Assembly: GCA_031763025.1 (NCBI GenBank)
Contig: JASSKH010000031.1
Location: forward strand, 2,604,001 to 2,668,000
Reading direction: 5' to 3'
Source: Macrocystis pyrifera
Taxonomy: Eukaryota; Sar; Phaeophyceae; Laminariales; Laminariaceae
DNA length: 64,000 nt
The notes beneath the pieces are model-generated. The model did not search any database. It was not told the DNA's origin and saw only the letters and a list, made by a program, of their open reading frames with translations. The translations under genes were made by a program, and so were the position numbers. Positions 23,453 to 34,640 of the stretch are shown here, in pieces (position 1 is the first letter of the stretch; every line of letters starts with the position of its first letter).

Positions 23453-23558
23453 TTACGGGGGACCATAGTAAATAGGACCCAATATTGTTAGTAAAAATAG
23501 GCGAATACATAGGTTTTTGTGTGTACCGTAGGTCCTATTTACTATGGCCCCCCATTAA
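23453..23558 (+). mobile_element. MITE family M1, copy 4
   Basis: 106 bp, TA at 23451-23452 and 23559-23560. Confidence 0.85.
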
Positions 23559-23791
23559 TACAAGTAGTGATCCCACACTATTTCCACAAACAGCAGCAGT
23601 ACAGCAGTTTTGTCCTCGAAAATATGTGCGTGTTCGTCACATTACTAATAATGATGGGTGGGATGTAGTTATCAATAGTGATAGTTCTGAACAGGTGTGC
23701 AGGTACTTCATACGAGTACGAGTATTACTTCGTTCTTGCGCCACTCCCCTAGGCACTTCCCGGGAGGGGAACCTTGTATGTAGTACAGACA

Positions 23792-25707
23792 TCACACCTC
23801 GGATAACGTAACACTTGACGTTTTATGTTGACGTTAGGCATCAGCGAAAAAAAAAAAAAACGTGACAATACGTTACTACGTTAACTACGACTTTCTGGAT
23901 TTTGTGATAACGTAGTGTTTAGTGGGTTATGATGTTGGCGGGCGATCGCGTAGCATTATGTTAGAGTGTTACCTTGATCTCGTGACTGACCGCAGTATAT
24001 GTGTTACGGTGTTAGGGTGTGCAGCCCATAGCGAGTGACACTATGTCAGCGCGTTAGCGGAATTCCTGGTGGCTATCGTAACACACGTTGAAGGAATAAC
24101 GTACATGGTCAATTAAACGTTAACATTATGTTACCGTGTTAGCGACATCAGCCCGTAGCGAATAACGTTATGTTAGTGTGTCCGCGGGATTCTTCGTGCT
24201 ACCGTAACACCCTTTCGACGGATAACGTACACGGCCAAATAAACGTAACATAACACTATGTTAGTGTGTTAGTGAAATTCCTAGGGGCTATCGTAGCACA
24301 CGTTAGAGGGATGACGTGCATGGTCAATACAACGTTAACATTATGTTACCGTATCAGCCGCAGCAGCAGTCCGTTTCGAGCGACGTTATGTGAGGGTATT
24401 ACGCAAGTCTGGCTACCATAGCAACATAACAACAAACGGATAACGTATATGATCGATAAAACACCATTAATAGCATTATGTTAATGTTGTTAACTCGTAT
24501 GCAATGTAAGTAGTGACACAAGTTAGTAGATGACGTACACCCCCAATCTGAAGTCAACAATATGTTACTGCCGTGTTAACTCGTACGTGCGAGTGTGCAG
24601 ATTGCGTTATACACGAATAGCGTAATGTGTTATAGATGGATAACGTACTGGCGGGGTTTGCCCAAAAAAATGAGGCGTTTTTTGCGGGGATCTCTCCTAA
24701 ATATCCCCTGTTTCGGGTTTGTAAAACATGGAGGCGTTTTTTTTTACCAGAGATGCCATGCTATCCTCCCCCCCGGGGATATTTTTGTAGGTATCCCCTA
24801 CTGGGATGTCGGCGAAATTGGATAGCACGGCTACGCTATGTTACTCCCACACGCCCGCTTTACCACTAACACAGGTAACACATGTCAGATCTCGGGAAGA
24901 TCCAAAGGGTAACGTAGTAACATTACGTTAGAACGACTTCGGCCCCAACGGTAACTCAGTAACATAAAGTTAGACCCGGATTAGTTTTTATGGTAACACG
25001 GTAACGGAATGTTACCATCAGATCTTTACTGACGGTAACACCTTAACATAATGTTACAGAGACTTCCGCCTTTAGGCTAACACCCTAACATAATGTTATG
25101 TATAGGCCGGCTAAGACTGTAACGTATCTAACGTACGTTAAGTGTTACGTTATCCGACCCTAAGGCAATCAGATGGGGGGTTCAGATAACGTAGTGTTAG
25201 TAGTGCTGGCCATTGCGTTATGTTACGTTAGTGTGTTATCTGTAACACTATGTTATGTGTTAGTAGTGCTGGCGAACTTGGTAACGTTATGTTAGGGTGT
25301 TATGTGTAACACTCCTCCTAAGGGTAACATAATGTTATTGTGTCACGTCTAACGCTGCGTCGACAATAACAATATCTTATCGTGTTAGTAAATATGCGGA
25401 TATCGATCTGGGAATGTTAGAGCGATAACGTACGTGTTTGGTCAAAGCCTAACACTGTGTTACGGTGTTAGTTCAAAGACTGATCGCGGCATAACATAAT
25501 GTCACTGTACCAGAGCTGGACGAGACCGAGCAGCAACATAACGTCAAGGCTCGTGCACGTTCGTGGGTTACCGGTTAATACTGTGTTACCGCGTTACCGC
25601 GATCGCTCCTCCAGTGCTAACACTATGCTAGTACGTTACCACGTTCCTGTGTTAGGCCCCATAACGTAGATAAGTGATATCCCAGTGCTACGTTATCCGA
25701 GGTGTGA
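23792..25707 (+). mobile_element. TIR element of the TAACGT family, copy A (1.9 kb)
   Basis: Perfect 19-bp inverted ends: TCACACCTCGGATAACGTA (23792-23810) and its complement (25689-25707). The inside is a long field of TAACGT, ACGTTA, AACATTATGTTA and GTGTTA words with no long coding frame. An internal block of about 180 bp (24655-24835, GGCGTTTTTTGCGGGGAT...) is also kept in copy B. It looks like a non-autonomous DNA transposon. No clear target duplication was seen. Confidence 0.75.
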
Positions 25708-25797
25708 ATAGACCATACAGTAGAGGTATATATACAGTATGCTAGTTTTTTTGCGTTCCATTTATTATCCTCGCCCTTAATTTCTCTCTCCCTCCTA

Positions 25798-25901
25798 TTA
25801 CGGGAGATCATAGTTAATAAGACCTACGGTACACACGAAAACCTATATATTCGCCTATTTTTACCAACAATATTTGGTCATATTTACTGTGCCCCCCCTA
25901 A
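25798..25901 (-). mobile_element. MITE family M1, copy 5
   Basis: 104 bp, TA on both sides (25796-25797, 25902-25903); reverse orientation, diverged ends. Confidence 0.8.
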
Positions 25902-25903
25902 TA

Positions 25904-26357
25904 GTCGTAACTCAGATCCGGGGTCACATAGCAGGCTCTCCGCCCCCCCCCCCCCACTTCCCACCACGGTTCGAGCCTTGCTTTTTTTTATCGCGAGAAG
26001 ACATCCAGCACTCTCCTCCCTCGTCGACTCAAAGTCGAACTGTGCGTACACACCTACTACTGTATACCGGCACTTGTACCGCCAGAAAAGGCTGGTGCAT
26101 TACAATCAAGCCCCTTCGGGCTTGAACCGGGGGGAGAAAAAATGACGAAAAAAAAAGCGACGAATGCTACCCGCTACCTGGCGCAGCACTACACCTGGTA
26201 CGTCACACGAACCAAGCCGAGGCAACAGAGGGAGGGGGTGCACTCGAGCCGCAAGGCCCTGGCAGCTCCGACAAACGGGCAGTGCGAGTATGATAGTACC
26301 GCTGTAGACATCCTGTTACGCGCTCCCATAATAAATAGACGGTGCACAGCACCGTAC

Positions 26358-26361
<4 letters not shown>
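25904..26361. other. non-coding stretch
   Basis: Nothing recognised apart from a run of 13 C near 25942. Confidence 0.5.

Positions 26362-26412
<51 letters not shown>
26362..26412 (+). repeat. poly-G run, 51 nt
   Basis: Uninterrupted G. Confidence 0.95.
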
Positions 26413-26414
<2 letters not shown>

Positions 26415-26615
26415 AATGGTAAATATTGCCGGCGGAAGCTTTTTTATAGCCTGACCGCAGCCTATGTCGGGTCAACACCACCATCCGCAGCAGCTCAGGT
26501 AGAGATCGAAGCAGATCGAAAAAACCACCCCTGCCCGAAAGTGCGAGGACCGTTTGTGTACTATTAATAACATGGAACATTCGGACCGTCCTCACATTTA
26601 CTCACGGGTGTACTA

Positions 26616-26720
26616 TTACGGGGGGCCATAGTAAATAGGAACAGATATTGTTAGTAAAAATAGGTAAATATACAGGTTTTTGTGTATACCGTAGGTCTTA
26701 TTTACTGTGTTCCTCCGTAA
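26616..26720 (+). mobile_element. MITE family M1, copy 6
   Basis: 105 bp, TA at 26614-26615 and 26721-26722. Confidence 0.85.
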
Positions 26721-26748
26721 TAGTGTATAGGCGTACTGGTACGTATTA

Positions 26749-26860
26749 TTACGGGGGACCACAGTAAATGGGACCAAATTTTGTTGGTAAAAAAAGGGAA
26801 ATATATACAGTGTAGGTTTTTATGTGTACCGCAGGTGCTATTTACTATGGTTCTCCGTAG
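26749..26860 (+). mobile_element. MITE family M1, copy 7
   Basis: 112 bp, TA at 26747-26748 and 26861-26862; only 28 bp after copy 6. Confidence 0.85.
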
Positions 26861-26869
26861 TAGCGCGGG

Positions 26870-27390
26870 TATCCAACTTGATCCTTACATCTCGGGACAC
26901 GATGCCCGTACAGGTAAGAGCCCATCTTAACGGGGAACACTAAATTTCGTTCAGTTAGATGCAAATTAAATTAGAAAAAAAAAAAAAAAAAAAAATCAAG
27001 TCGAATTGAAAGAACCGAAAGTCCTCGATAAGATGGGCCCTTAAATTAAAATAGCAAAAAAAAAAAAAAATCAGGTCAAAATTGAAAGAACCGAAAGCCC
27101 TCGATAAGATGGGCCCTAAGGATCATTCGGGCAGTCATATTAATACGCGAACGGTCCTGACACTTACGGAGATATATCGCATACCAGTAGTAAGCATTGG
27201 TATTCACGCGAATATCCAAACCGTCTTCACCTTTCGGGACACGATGTCCGTGAACATAACGATCGTTTTGGTGCCAACATGAATGACCAAACCATCCTTA
27301 CATTTTCGGACATATATTGTCACTACAAGAAGCATGGGTATGACCGCAACTATCTAGACAGCCCTCACATCATTCGTCATCAGGGACAGT
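26870..27390 (+). repeat. diverged tandem repeats of about 90-110 bp
   Basis: An 88-bp unit with a poly-A core and AATTGAAAGAACCGAAAG...CCTCGATAAGATGGGCCC occurs twice (26957-27113). Then units containing CCTTACA/CTTCACCTTTCGGGACACGATG-like words recur to 27390 and again at 27830-27960. Confidence 0.6.
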
Positions 27391-27658
27391 GGGGGCACTC
27401 AAGGGTGCGTGCACGAAAAAAAAAAAAAGCTCGACACCCCCACCGTTGCCTTGAGGCCCTTGTCGGCGACGTCATCTACTGCCAGTGCACGTATTGACGG
27501 AGCCTTTTCTTCCTCCGGGTACCATACTTCGTCCGTGTAGTATACTTGTATTCCCCGATTGACGCACCCGATCGCGGAACTCCTCGGAAGGTATCGTGTA
27601 CCTGCTATATCACGTACGTACGTGTCAACGGTCTGGCCTGGTACGCTAAAACCCACTA
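27391..27658 (-). other. unassigned open frame
   Basis: The minus strand 27656-27430 reads IGCVNRGIQVYYTDEVWYPE and then EEKAPSIRALAVDDVADKGL, which has protein-like composition but no recognised family. It lies where a later exon of the transporter gene could be, yet does not resemble one. Confidence 0.2.
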
Positions 27659-27769
27659 TGACGGGGGGGCCAAAGTAAATACGTAGGACCTACGGTACGC
27701 ACAAAAACTATATCTTTGCCATTTTTTAAAATAACAATGTTTGGTCCTATTTACTGTGGCCCCCCGCAA
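27659..27769 (-). mobile_element. MITE family M1, copy 8
   Basis: 111 bp, TA at 27657-27658 and 27770-27771, reverse orientation. Confidence 0.8.
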
Positions 27770-28002
27770 TAAAACCAAGGCGAGCCAAACACGTTTCTAT
27801 GCTCGTTTATGGTGGGGGGGGGTTCATGTTCGTCCAAATTTACTGTCATGTATTGTTGACATTCATAAGCATGGGTACTACTCTTAATGACGCGAATACC
27901 CAAATTGGCCCTTACAAAAGTTCGGGAGGTAGTGGTACCCGAGGGTGCACAAAAAAAAAACTTCGACACCCCACGAGATAAAAAAAACAAGCCCCAGATA
28001 GG

Positions 28003-28350
28003 GGGGGGGGTGTACTCGATAGGAGAGATGTACTCGATCTCATGCATGGCCGTAGTCGTATGACCATAGACCCTCGCATCCCTACAATGCCGGGACGGAG
28101 CATGTCGGGTTTTCACCGACCAGGCAGACATTGCTTGCACCAAGCGCGAAGCGCCGTGAGGTGTCCGGCGAGTCGCATGAAGGGTGAGCTGCATCCTACT
28201 AAGAACCGCTTGTGAGGCGGACTTGCATATGGATGACAGCTTCAATGAGTTAGTTTAATTTACGGTGTAGCCACTTCCAGAGACAGCAATGGGAGCACTA
28301 TGTAACTGCCTCTTGGGTGCCTTACCTTGAACACTACGTGATACGATCAA
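28003..28350 (-). repeat. R2 C-tailed repeat, copy b
   Basis: Best-preserved copy with 40254-40605; homology continues past GGATGACAGCTTCAATGA into GGTGTAGCCACTTCCAGAGA. In the minus orientation the end is GAGTACACCCCCCCCC. Confidence 0.8.
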
Positions 28351-28429
28351 TTCCCTTGTGTAGAGTAAAGGTTCTTTACCTCGCACAGATGATCTAACTC
28401 GACGACCAGCGTGGGCGACCGCCAAAAAA

Positions 28430-28468
28430 AACAAACAAACAAACAAACAAACAAACAAACAAACAAAC
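28430..28468 (+). repeat. (AAAC)n microsatellite
   Basis: About nine CAAA units. Confidence 0.9.
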
Positions 28469-28764
28469 GGTACCCTGGTTGTCTAGCTCACGTAGTGAGC
28501 GGCATGTTTTACAGTGTCGTTGCCAACCGACGCCAGCCCAACCCATATATAATCTACAGGGAGGGTGGGGGGGTATACTAAAAACAAGTAACCAAGAAAT
28601 GAAAAAAAAAAGTTTCATGTTTGCGTATTTTCGGGGGGGGGGGGGGGGAAATCCCGAACCCGCTATGTGCGTTTGTAGCTTGTCTTAATTGCCGACGTGG
28701 GGGCGATTGTACCTATTTTTTTTCTCTTATTTGCGTTCATCCCTTGGTGTCAGAATAAAAATAC

Positions 28765-28919
28765 CTCATCGTCGTTCCTTCGGTGACCCAGACGCGAGCG
28801 AAACCCCCGATCGCCAAGGCCGTCCCCAGCAGAAACCCTACGACCGCCTGGCCCCCGATCACCCTCATGGCGCACGCCATATCCGTCGTGAAACTCCCGG
28901 TGGCCAGCCCTCTGATGAC
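28765..28919 (-). CDS. magnesium transporter exon 3
   Basis: Acceptor GCGAAAAAG/GTC, donor ATGAG/GTATTT; ends in phase 2. It encodes VIRGLATGSFTTDM, then VVGFLLGTALAIGGFARVWV. This continues exon 2 exactly where the family does (NQSAIK-VIRGLA). Confidence 0.85.
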
Positions 28920-30797
28920 CTTTTTCGCGTCGTTCCGAGCGTGGAAACGAAAAAGCACGACAAGCGAGGAAAATATATATATGTATTCACAACGTATTCA
29001 CAGTTAATGCGAAGTGGGGACACGGAGCAGGCGATGAAAACCACGTGGGCATGGCGATTTCCAGTATAGTGCGTTGCTATGAACCAGGTGTATTATGTTG
29101 CTCGGCATGGCTGTGATGTTGCAACCCCCGATGCTACTCTTTGCTGCGCAGCGGAGCGGTCCCATCGGGGGCGCCTGTGATTGTTAGTGTCAGCAAGGGT
29201 CTCAACCCACCACGAGCATTGCCGTAATTATTTTGGGACTTTTTTTTTTTATTATTTCCTCTGCAAATTGTCGCTGTTGCTCCCCAGCTCAAATCGCATA
29301 GCAGGTGTTAATATCAGCAGCCTCTGGACTCTTAATGGCCGTGGTCAGCAGGGCTGTGAGTTGACTGGGCTTCCCGGCTAGTTATCGGTTGGCTGGAGAA
29401 GCCAGTCAACTAAGTGACTATAGTTGACTTAGTCGGCTGGCGCATTTTGGCTTTATTTTACATACAAAAATCTGCCTGTTATACGATACAACAGCACGAA
29501 CGGCCTTCGGCACTACTGTCGTCGGCACGCGTACCGTCGATGGCGCTGGGGTTTGATGCGCCAATAGTTCGCAGTAGACCTCCTCTCGGGTAATCTTCCC
29601 CTCGCCGGGCGAGTGATCTCACAGGGGAAAATGCTCGCCCCATACACAAAGAAGCCTTACACAAACAAGGAAACCCACAAACGGTTGGATAGTTGACACC
29701 GCCGCAACAAACTATGAATATTCGGCCAACCAAGCTCTAGCTGGCGACTTTTACTCATCCAACTTACAGCCCCAACGGTCACAAGTATCGTCCCCGCTCT
29801 TCCCCCGGAAATTGCCTTCAATTATATTTATTCGCCTACGATGGCAAAAATGTGACGAATGAAAAATATAAACATTGTTAGATTTAGTGGGTCGACAGGA
29901 TTTCACAACTAATAACCAATCAGGAGGTGGTGTTGGCCAACTAGCTTATTGGCTCCACAAGTCGGCTGCCGAAGTCAGCTCATGGCCAGCCGACTCGCCG
30001 ACGTAAGCCAGGCGCGGGGCAAATCAGCCCTCCCCGGCCGAGGAAGGGCCGCGTAAAAAATATTAAAAATGTATCCCGCATTCAACAATCCTTCCTAAAA
30101 GTATAGAAACCCAAAAAGTTGGAAAGTCGGTACCCTCGGGAAGCGACAGATTGATAGCCCGGCCGACAAATTAGATGATAACTTAAGTCGTGCCGACTCA
30201 CAGCTCTAGTATTTCAACCATGTTTTCCACCTGGTACCTGGTTACGGAGGCATCAATGTTTCCTCCACCGCTGCCTGGGAAAAAACGTCTCTAGATAGAA
30301 CAGACGGTGTACTTCGTGAGTTTCTTGGACACACGCCGGAGATGGACCGAGGCGTGACGGGCCTCTCGCTTGTTGTCTCCCTCTTTTTGTCGATGTCTCT
30401 CTCTGGCGTTTTATCTCGCTTTGCCTGTTTCTGCCTGCCCCTTTCTTCCTTCTCTACCTTTCGTGAACCTCTCACCCCCTCTCTCTGTTTTTCCCTCCAT
30501 CATGTGTGCGTTTCCCGCCTTCTCTGGGTAGGTGGCTCGGTTTCTCTTTGTTTCGCTCTCTCTCGCTACGTTTGCGTGTACCCTTGCAAAAACCCGCGGG
30601 GCTTTTGAGGATTTCCCAAGCTTCTCGAAAACGACCAACATACAGCACCAGACATCGGTGCAGAGGCATCAAAACCTGCAATGCAGAGACGAGTCCCCAG
30701 TCCACTTGCCAGCGCCTACCAACGTTGAGGGGTCGAAGATCCGACGACACTCATGAACGGAGGCTGCCTTGCGCCAGCATTGCTACAACAGCGTCAG

Positions 30798-30846
<49 letters not shown>

Positions 30847-33800
30847 TGAGATGCGCTACAAGCACGGGAAGGCTACGAGCCCTCCCCTCCTGAGATGTGC
30901 TACAAGCACGGGAAGGTTACAAGTATGCATACATACCAGAAGTTCCGTTCACGGCGCTCGCAGCTATAGACAAATCACAAACGTCATTAAAAAGAAGGAG
31001 AAAAAAATGTGCACCGAAACCTTAAATCACGAGAGTCTTGCGCTCAAGCGACTTAGCTAGTCCGGCTGTGTTCTTCGAGGGCGGGGACGAACCTTGATGG
31101 CGCTCTGGTTGCCGGCATTTCCCCCCGCCCCTACCAGCATCGTCAGGAACAGGGTGACCACCACGTGGTCGCGGAGGAGGTCCTGCAGGGGAGGGGGGAG
31201 AGACCGCCGTAGGGCGTGTTTGAGACAGAGGGGCAACCGGAATGCGTACAGTGCGCGACAGCAGTTGAGAAACCTCCTATTTGTATGTCGGCTAAGGCTC
31301 GCGGCTGTTTTGTGATGTCAACAATGAGCATAGACTCTTCAAAACTACGGTATCAAACAGGAATTAGAGTGGCGTTCCTTGCTGAGCTCAAACACATAGC
31401 TGCAAATTCTTACCATACTATTGATAGGACAAAATCAAAATTCAGGTTGTAGTTCTCGACTCCCAAACTCTTACTACATGTCGCGTATATACCAGGGTAT
31501 GTCGAATACGGCGATACGCGTATTCGCGCGTATCACATGTCTGCCGTGAGTATCACGTTTTATTAGTATCTATGTTTTCGTCCCCTGCACCCGGCATAAA
31601 AACGCTCCGAGCATCGGCGGAAACCCCATATTTCACGCACAGAGTAGCCAGCAGAACGTAGCAACCTATAGCAGCTCACAGCAGTAGCCCACAGCAGCAG
31701 CAGCAGCACACAGCTCATTAATTGTACTTTTGCGTTCTATTAATCAGACTTTTGTTGTGGAAACCCGGCGATGTTCAAGGATCATCTCCGGATTTGTTGT
31801 TGATCCTCTCCTATTTTTGCCGCATCTGCCATACGGATCACCCAAAAGCTGATTTCGCGCATTTACGGAGATTTTTGAAGTCTCAATCGCCGTATTCGAC
31901 GTCCCTGGTATGTACTGCTGTACTTCAAGTATGCTGAGAGGGATAGAGAGATATACTCAATAGTGGGGAGGGGGAGAGTGTGTGAGAGATAACTGTGTGG
32001 GTGTGCAGTCGAATAGACAAATGTTTCAAACCGAGCCTATCACGAGAGGGACTAGGAGATATACACTGCAACGGGGAGAGACAGAGGGAGACACAACGTG
32101 AGACACTTTCGTGTTGCTGTGTGGTCTTCGTGCTATTCTCTCGATGCGATGACGGGAGGATAGAAGGTGGCGTGGGGGGCGGCGGCAGGGAGTTGGAATA
32201 TCACAACGACGGTGAGAAGGGGGAAAGGCGCGAGCGATGAAACGGCGCAAGTAGAACCCGCCACGATCGGGGCTTGCAATAAACTGCTGTTGTCACGTGA
32301 TGGGTGAATAGGTACGCAGCTCAGAGCGCAAGTCCTTCGCTAAGAGTCTCAGAAGGGCCGAGGGGGGGGGGGGGGGGATACCCTCGACAACCTCCGTCCT
32401 TAACCAAGAAAGCGTGGCTTCGGACGGCCATTGGACAGGCTTTTTCGCCAACAGGCGAACGCACCAAAAAAAAAAGGTTGAAATCGTGCATCACATATAC
32501 CATATTCGAGTATTAAATCGAATATAGTGCCCCAGTGTACAGCAGTACTTGTACTCCTACATGGTAACCTTTTAGAACCGCAGTCTCGTTTACGGGTCAA
32601 TCCACTCAAAGTCTGCTACGGGGGACCATAGTAAATAGGACAAAATATTGTCAGCAAAAATAGGTAAATATGTAAGTTTTTGTGTGTACCGTAGGTCCCA
32701 TTTACTATGGTCCCCCGTAATAAGTAGTTTGTCCCCACTACGTGATTGCAGTTCTAAAACGGTCATTATGAGGGCTGTGTACGCCTTGTTGGTCCAGGTA
32801 CGACCACGAGTTTACAATACACATGACTTCAAATTACCCCTTCCAGAACTGCGCCACTATTGCTGTACAGAAACAAATCTCCAAGTCCAGTTTCAACTAT
32901 TGTATTCTTGTCCCCGAAACGGGACTGCGGTCTGCGGTCCAAAAAGAGCGAATCGATAATCCCTACGACTCGTACCCCGACCGCCTGGGAAATTTCTCGG
33001 AATGTTAAGATGCAAGGAGGAGTTAGTGTGGATTATCAACCATCCTGTCGAGAAATACTACTATTAATACCGACTACCGACTGATAAGAGCAGGTATACG
33101 TATACGTAGGACGTATCATAGTCGTACCAGTCACGTATCGAGTTTTGCACGTTGACAATGGCAACAAGCGCACAAGCGTTACGAGTAGTGACGGTCTCGA
33201 GATACGACGAGATCCAATCGATGGGGTTCCGACAACCGATCCAAGATCTTCGCACAGCGCACACGCCACGACGCCAGCCCCCTTCGCGTCTCCCACCCCT
33301 GCTCCCGTTTTTGCATGCAACACTCACTCGGCTGTTTCGAGGTACCCGTACGTACCTGGTATTTATCGAGCACGAATGAGCTCGTCGACTGGAGCACCAG
33401 GAGCCCTAGCAGCCACTTTCCGCGCTCGTATGACTCCGCGAAGGCACCAGCGTCCAAGCCCGTAAACTCGCCCTCCTTGCCCCCCGCTGGCGTCGGTTCC
33501 ACCGCATCTCCTGCCTGTTCGTCGCCGACTTTTATCAACTCCGATAGCACCCTATAGTCATTTCCTTGCTCCTGCCCGGGCTGCGCAGGCTGGGCGGAGA
33601 AGCCATTTACGTTTTCTTTCTCTGGGTCGCATATCCTGCCCTTCCCGTTGACTCCGGCTGTAACTACTGCTGTTGCTGTCGTCGTGGCTGTCCTTGGGCT
33701 CTCTGATGGTGGGTTGTTCTTATTATCTTTGGGTTGGACATGTTCGGTCGAGAAGTTTACTCTCCTCGAAGGCTCCGCTGTCGCAGCCCCCTCCAGCCTT

Positions 33801-34162
33801 ACCTCCCTACTAACCCCCTGCCATGACGCAGACAGAACGCCACCGGGGTTTTTTGCGCTTGGTCGGTCGTGGTCGTCGATCCCTGCCGTCCCGAGCGCTG
33901 CGTCGCTGTGATCGACACTGCTGTCGGGACATTCGCCCTCGGCGTTGTTGGAGTTAGGCCGCACTGCGAAGATACGTCTACTCCTATTATTAATAATGGG
34001 ACTGCTGCTGGAGCGATGACGCCCTCGGGCTTGCCATTGCAAAGAAGGGCCATCTTGGTGGTGGTGGCCTACCCACGGAGAAGGCTGGAAGAGGGGCGCG
34101 GGTGCGCATGAGTTTGCAGTCGGTAAGGGCCATCGAATCGTACGTGACAGCACCAGCGTCAT
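28765..34162 (-). CDS. SLC41/MgtE-type magnesium transporter, first three exons (3' end not found)
   Basis: Spliced from 34162-33356, 31182-31093 and 28919-28765, giving 269 + 30 + 51 residues. The joined text carries the family signature: first membrane helix GKWLLGLLVLQSTSSFVL, then FLTMLVGAGGNAGNQSAIK and VIRGLATG, and a further helix AVVGFLLGTALAIGGFARVW. MgtE/SLC41 proteins are membrane Mg2+ channels or carriers. Introns of about 2.17 kb each have GT...AG ends (CAG/GTACGT, AAG/GTTCGT, GAG/GTATTT donors). Exons for the second half (the acidic DPxHAG-like helix and the last helices) were searched for down to 17 kb without success, so the gene may continue in small exons I missed, or be cut off. 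It is divergent from LSM3. Confidence 0.85.
29080..30797. other. transporter intron 2, repeat-poor part
   Basis: Within the 2.17-kb intron (28920-31092). Words GTTGACT/AGTCAAC and GCCGACT recur at 29340-30190. No exon seen. Confidence 0.5.
30798..30846 (+). repeat. poly-C run, 49 nt
   Basis: Uninterrupted C; followed by two tandem 45-bp units with TGAGATGCGCTACAAGCACG (30847-30930). It lies in transporter intron 2, so the transcript reads poly-G. Confidence 0.95.
31093..31182 (-). CDS. magnesium transporter exon 2
   Basis: 90 nt, acceptor CCCCTGCAG/GAC, donor ATCAAG/GTTCGT, phase 0 at both ends. It encodes DLLRDHVVVTLF, then LTMLVGAGGNAGNQSAIK, the most conserved segment of the family. Confidence 0.9.
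31690..32610. other. transporter intron 1, no gene
   Basis: GAGAGA-rich tracts at 31935-32230 and a run of 16 G near 32362. Nothing coding. Confidence 0.5.
32616..32720 (+). mobile_element. MITE family M1, copy 9
   Basis: 105 bp in transporter intron 1; TA follows at 32721-32722, the left side has TG instead. Confidence 0.8.
33356..34162 (-). CDS. magnesium transporter exon 1
   Basis: Starts at the only upstream ATG in frame (34162-34160). Residues 1 to about 240 are polar, Ser/Asn/Pro-rich and probably cytosolic; the first transmembrane helix closes the exon. The phase-0 donor is ACCAG/GTACGTAC. The frame open beyond the donor to 33179 is intron and not protein. Confidence 0.8.
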
Positions 34163-34399
34163 CACGAAGTGTGTCGAGAGTGGGTGCCTGACGCGCGAGT
34201 GCGGCGAGTTTGTTCTGAAATATCCCCGTTTCGTACAAGCCACTTAATCACACGAACTCCCTCTTGTCAAGAATTGCAGAAATTCAGAGATTGTGCATCA
34301 ATGGGAATGACTAGTAGTCATTCCCATTGTTGTGCATCCGCCATCCGCCGAACATTCAGCTACAAAGACTAGAGGGAACGAGGTTGTGGCACTGGAGGG
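34163..34399. promoter_or_regulatory. shared divergent promoter of LSM3 and the magnesium transporter
   Basis: 237 bp separate the two start codons, which point away from each other. No TATA box stands out. The centre holds the palindrome at 34299-34329. Shared control is inferred from the spacing alone. Confidence 0.6.
34299..34329. mobile_element. 31-bp perfect palindrome with 8-bp direct repeats (micro-MITE or excision product)
   Basis: Arms CAATGGGAATGACTA and TAGTCATTCCCATTG around one central G. TTGTGCAT stands directly on both sides (34291-34298 and 34330-34337). An 8-bp duplication is what hAT-type transposases leave. Confidence 0.65.
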
Positions 34400-34504
34400 A
34401 TGTCTTCGTCGGTGGAAGAGCCGCTCGATCTCATCCGATTGTCTCTAGACGAGAGGATCTATGTCAAGTGTCGAGGAGAGCGAGAGCTGCGGGGCAAGCT
34501 TCAC
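34400..34504 (+). CDS. LSM3: LSM3 exon 1
   Basis: ATG at 34400; ends GGGCAAGCTTCAC/GTGAGT. Codes for residues 1-35. Confidence 0.95.
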
Positions 34505-34582
34505 GTGAGTATCAAACCATTTACGAGTATTTCTCTTGCTTGTAAAAGCAGCAGCAGCAGTAAAAGCGGCCGCTGCAGCCGT

Positions 34583-34640
<58 letters not shown>

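Noticed and set aside
27430-27656. Fourth exon of the magnesium transporter
   Set aside because: The frame is hydrophilic and lacks the expected membrane helices and DPxHAG-type motif.
33179-33355. Tail of the long minus frame beyond the transporter exon 1 donor
   Set aside because: A strong CAG/GTACGT donor ends the exon and exon 2 continues the family; the tail is intron.
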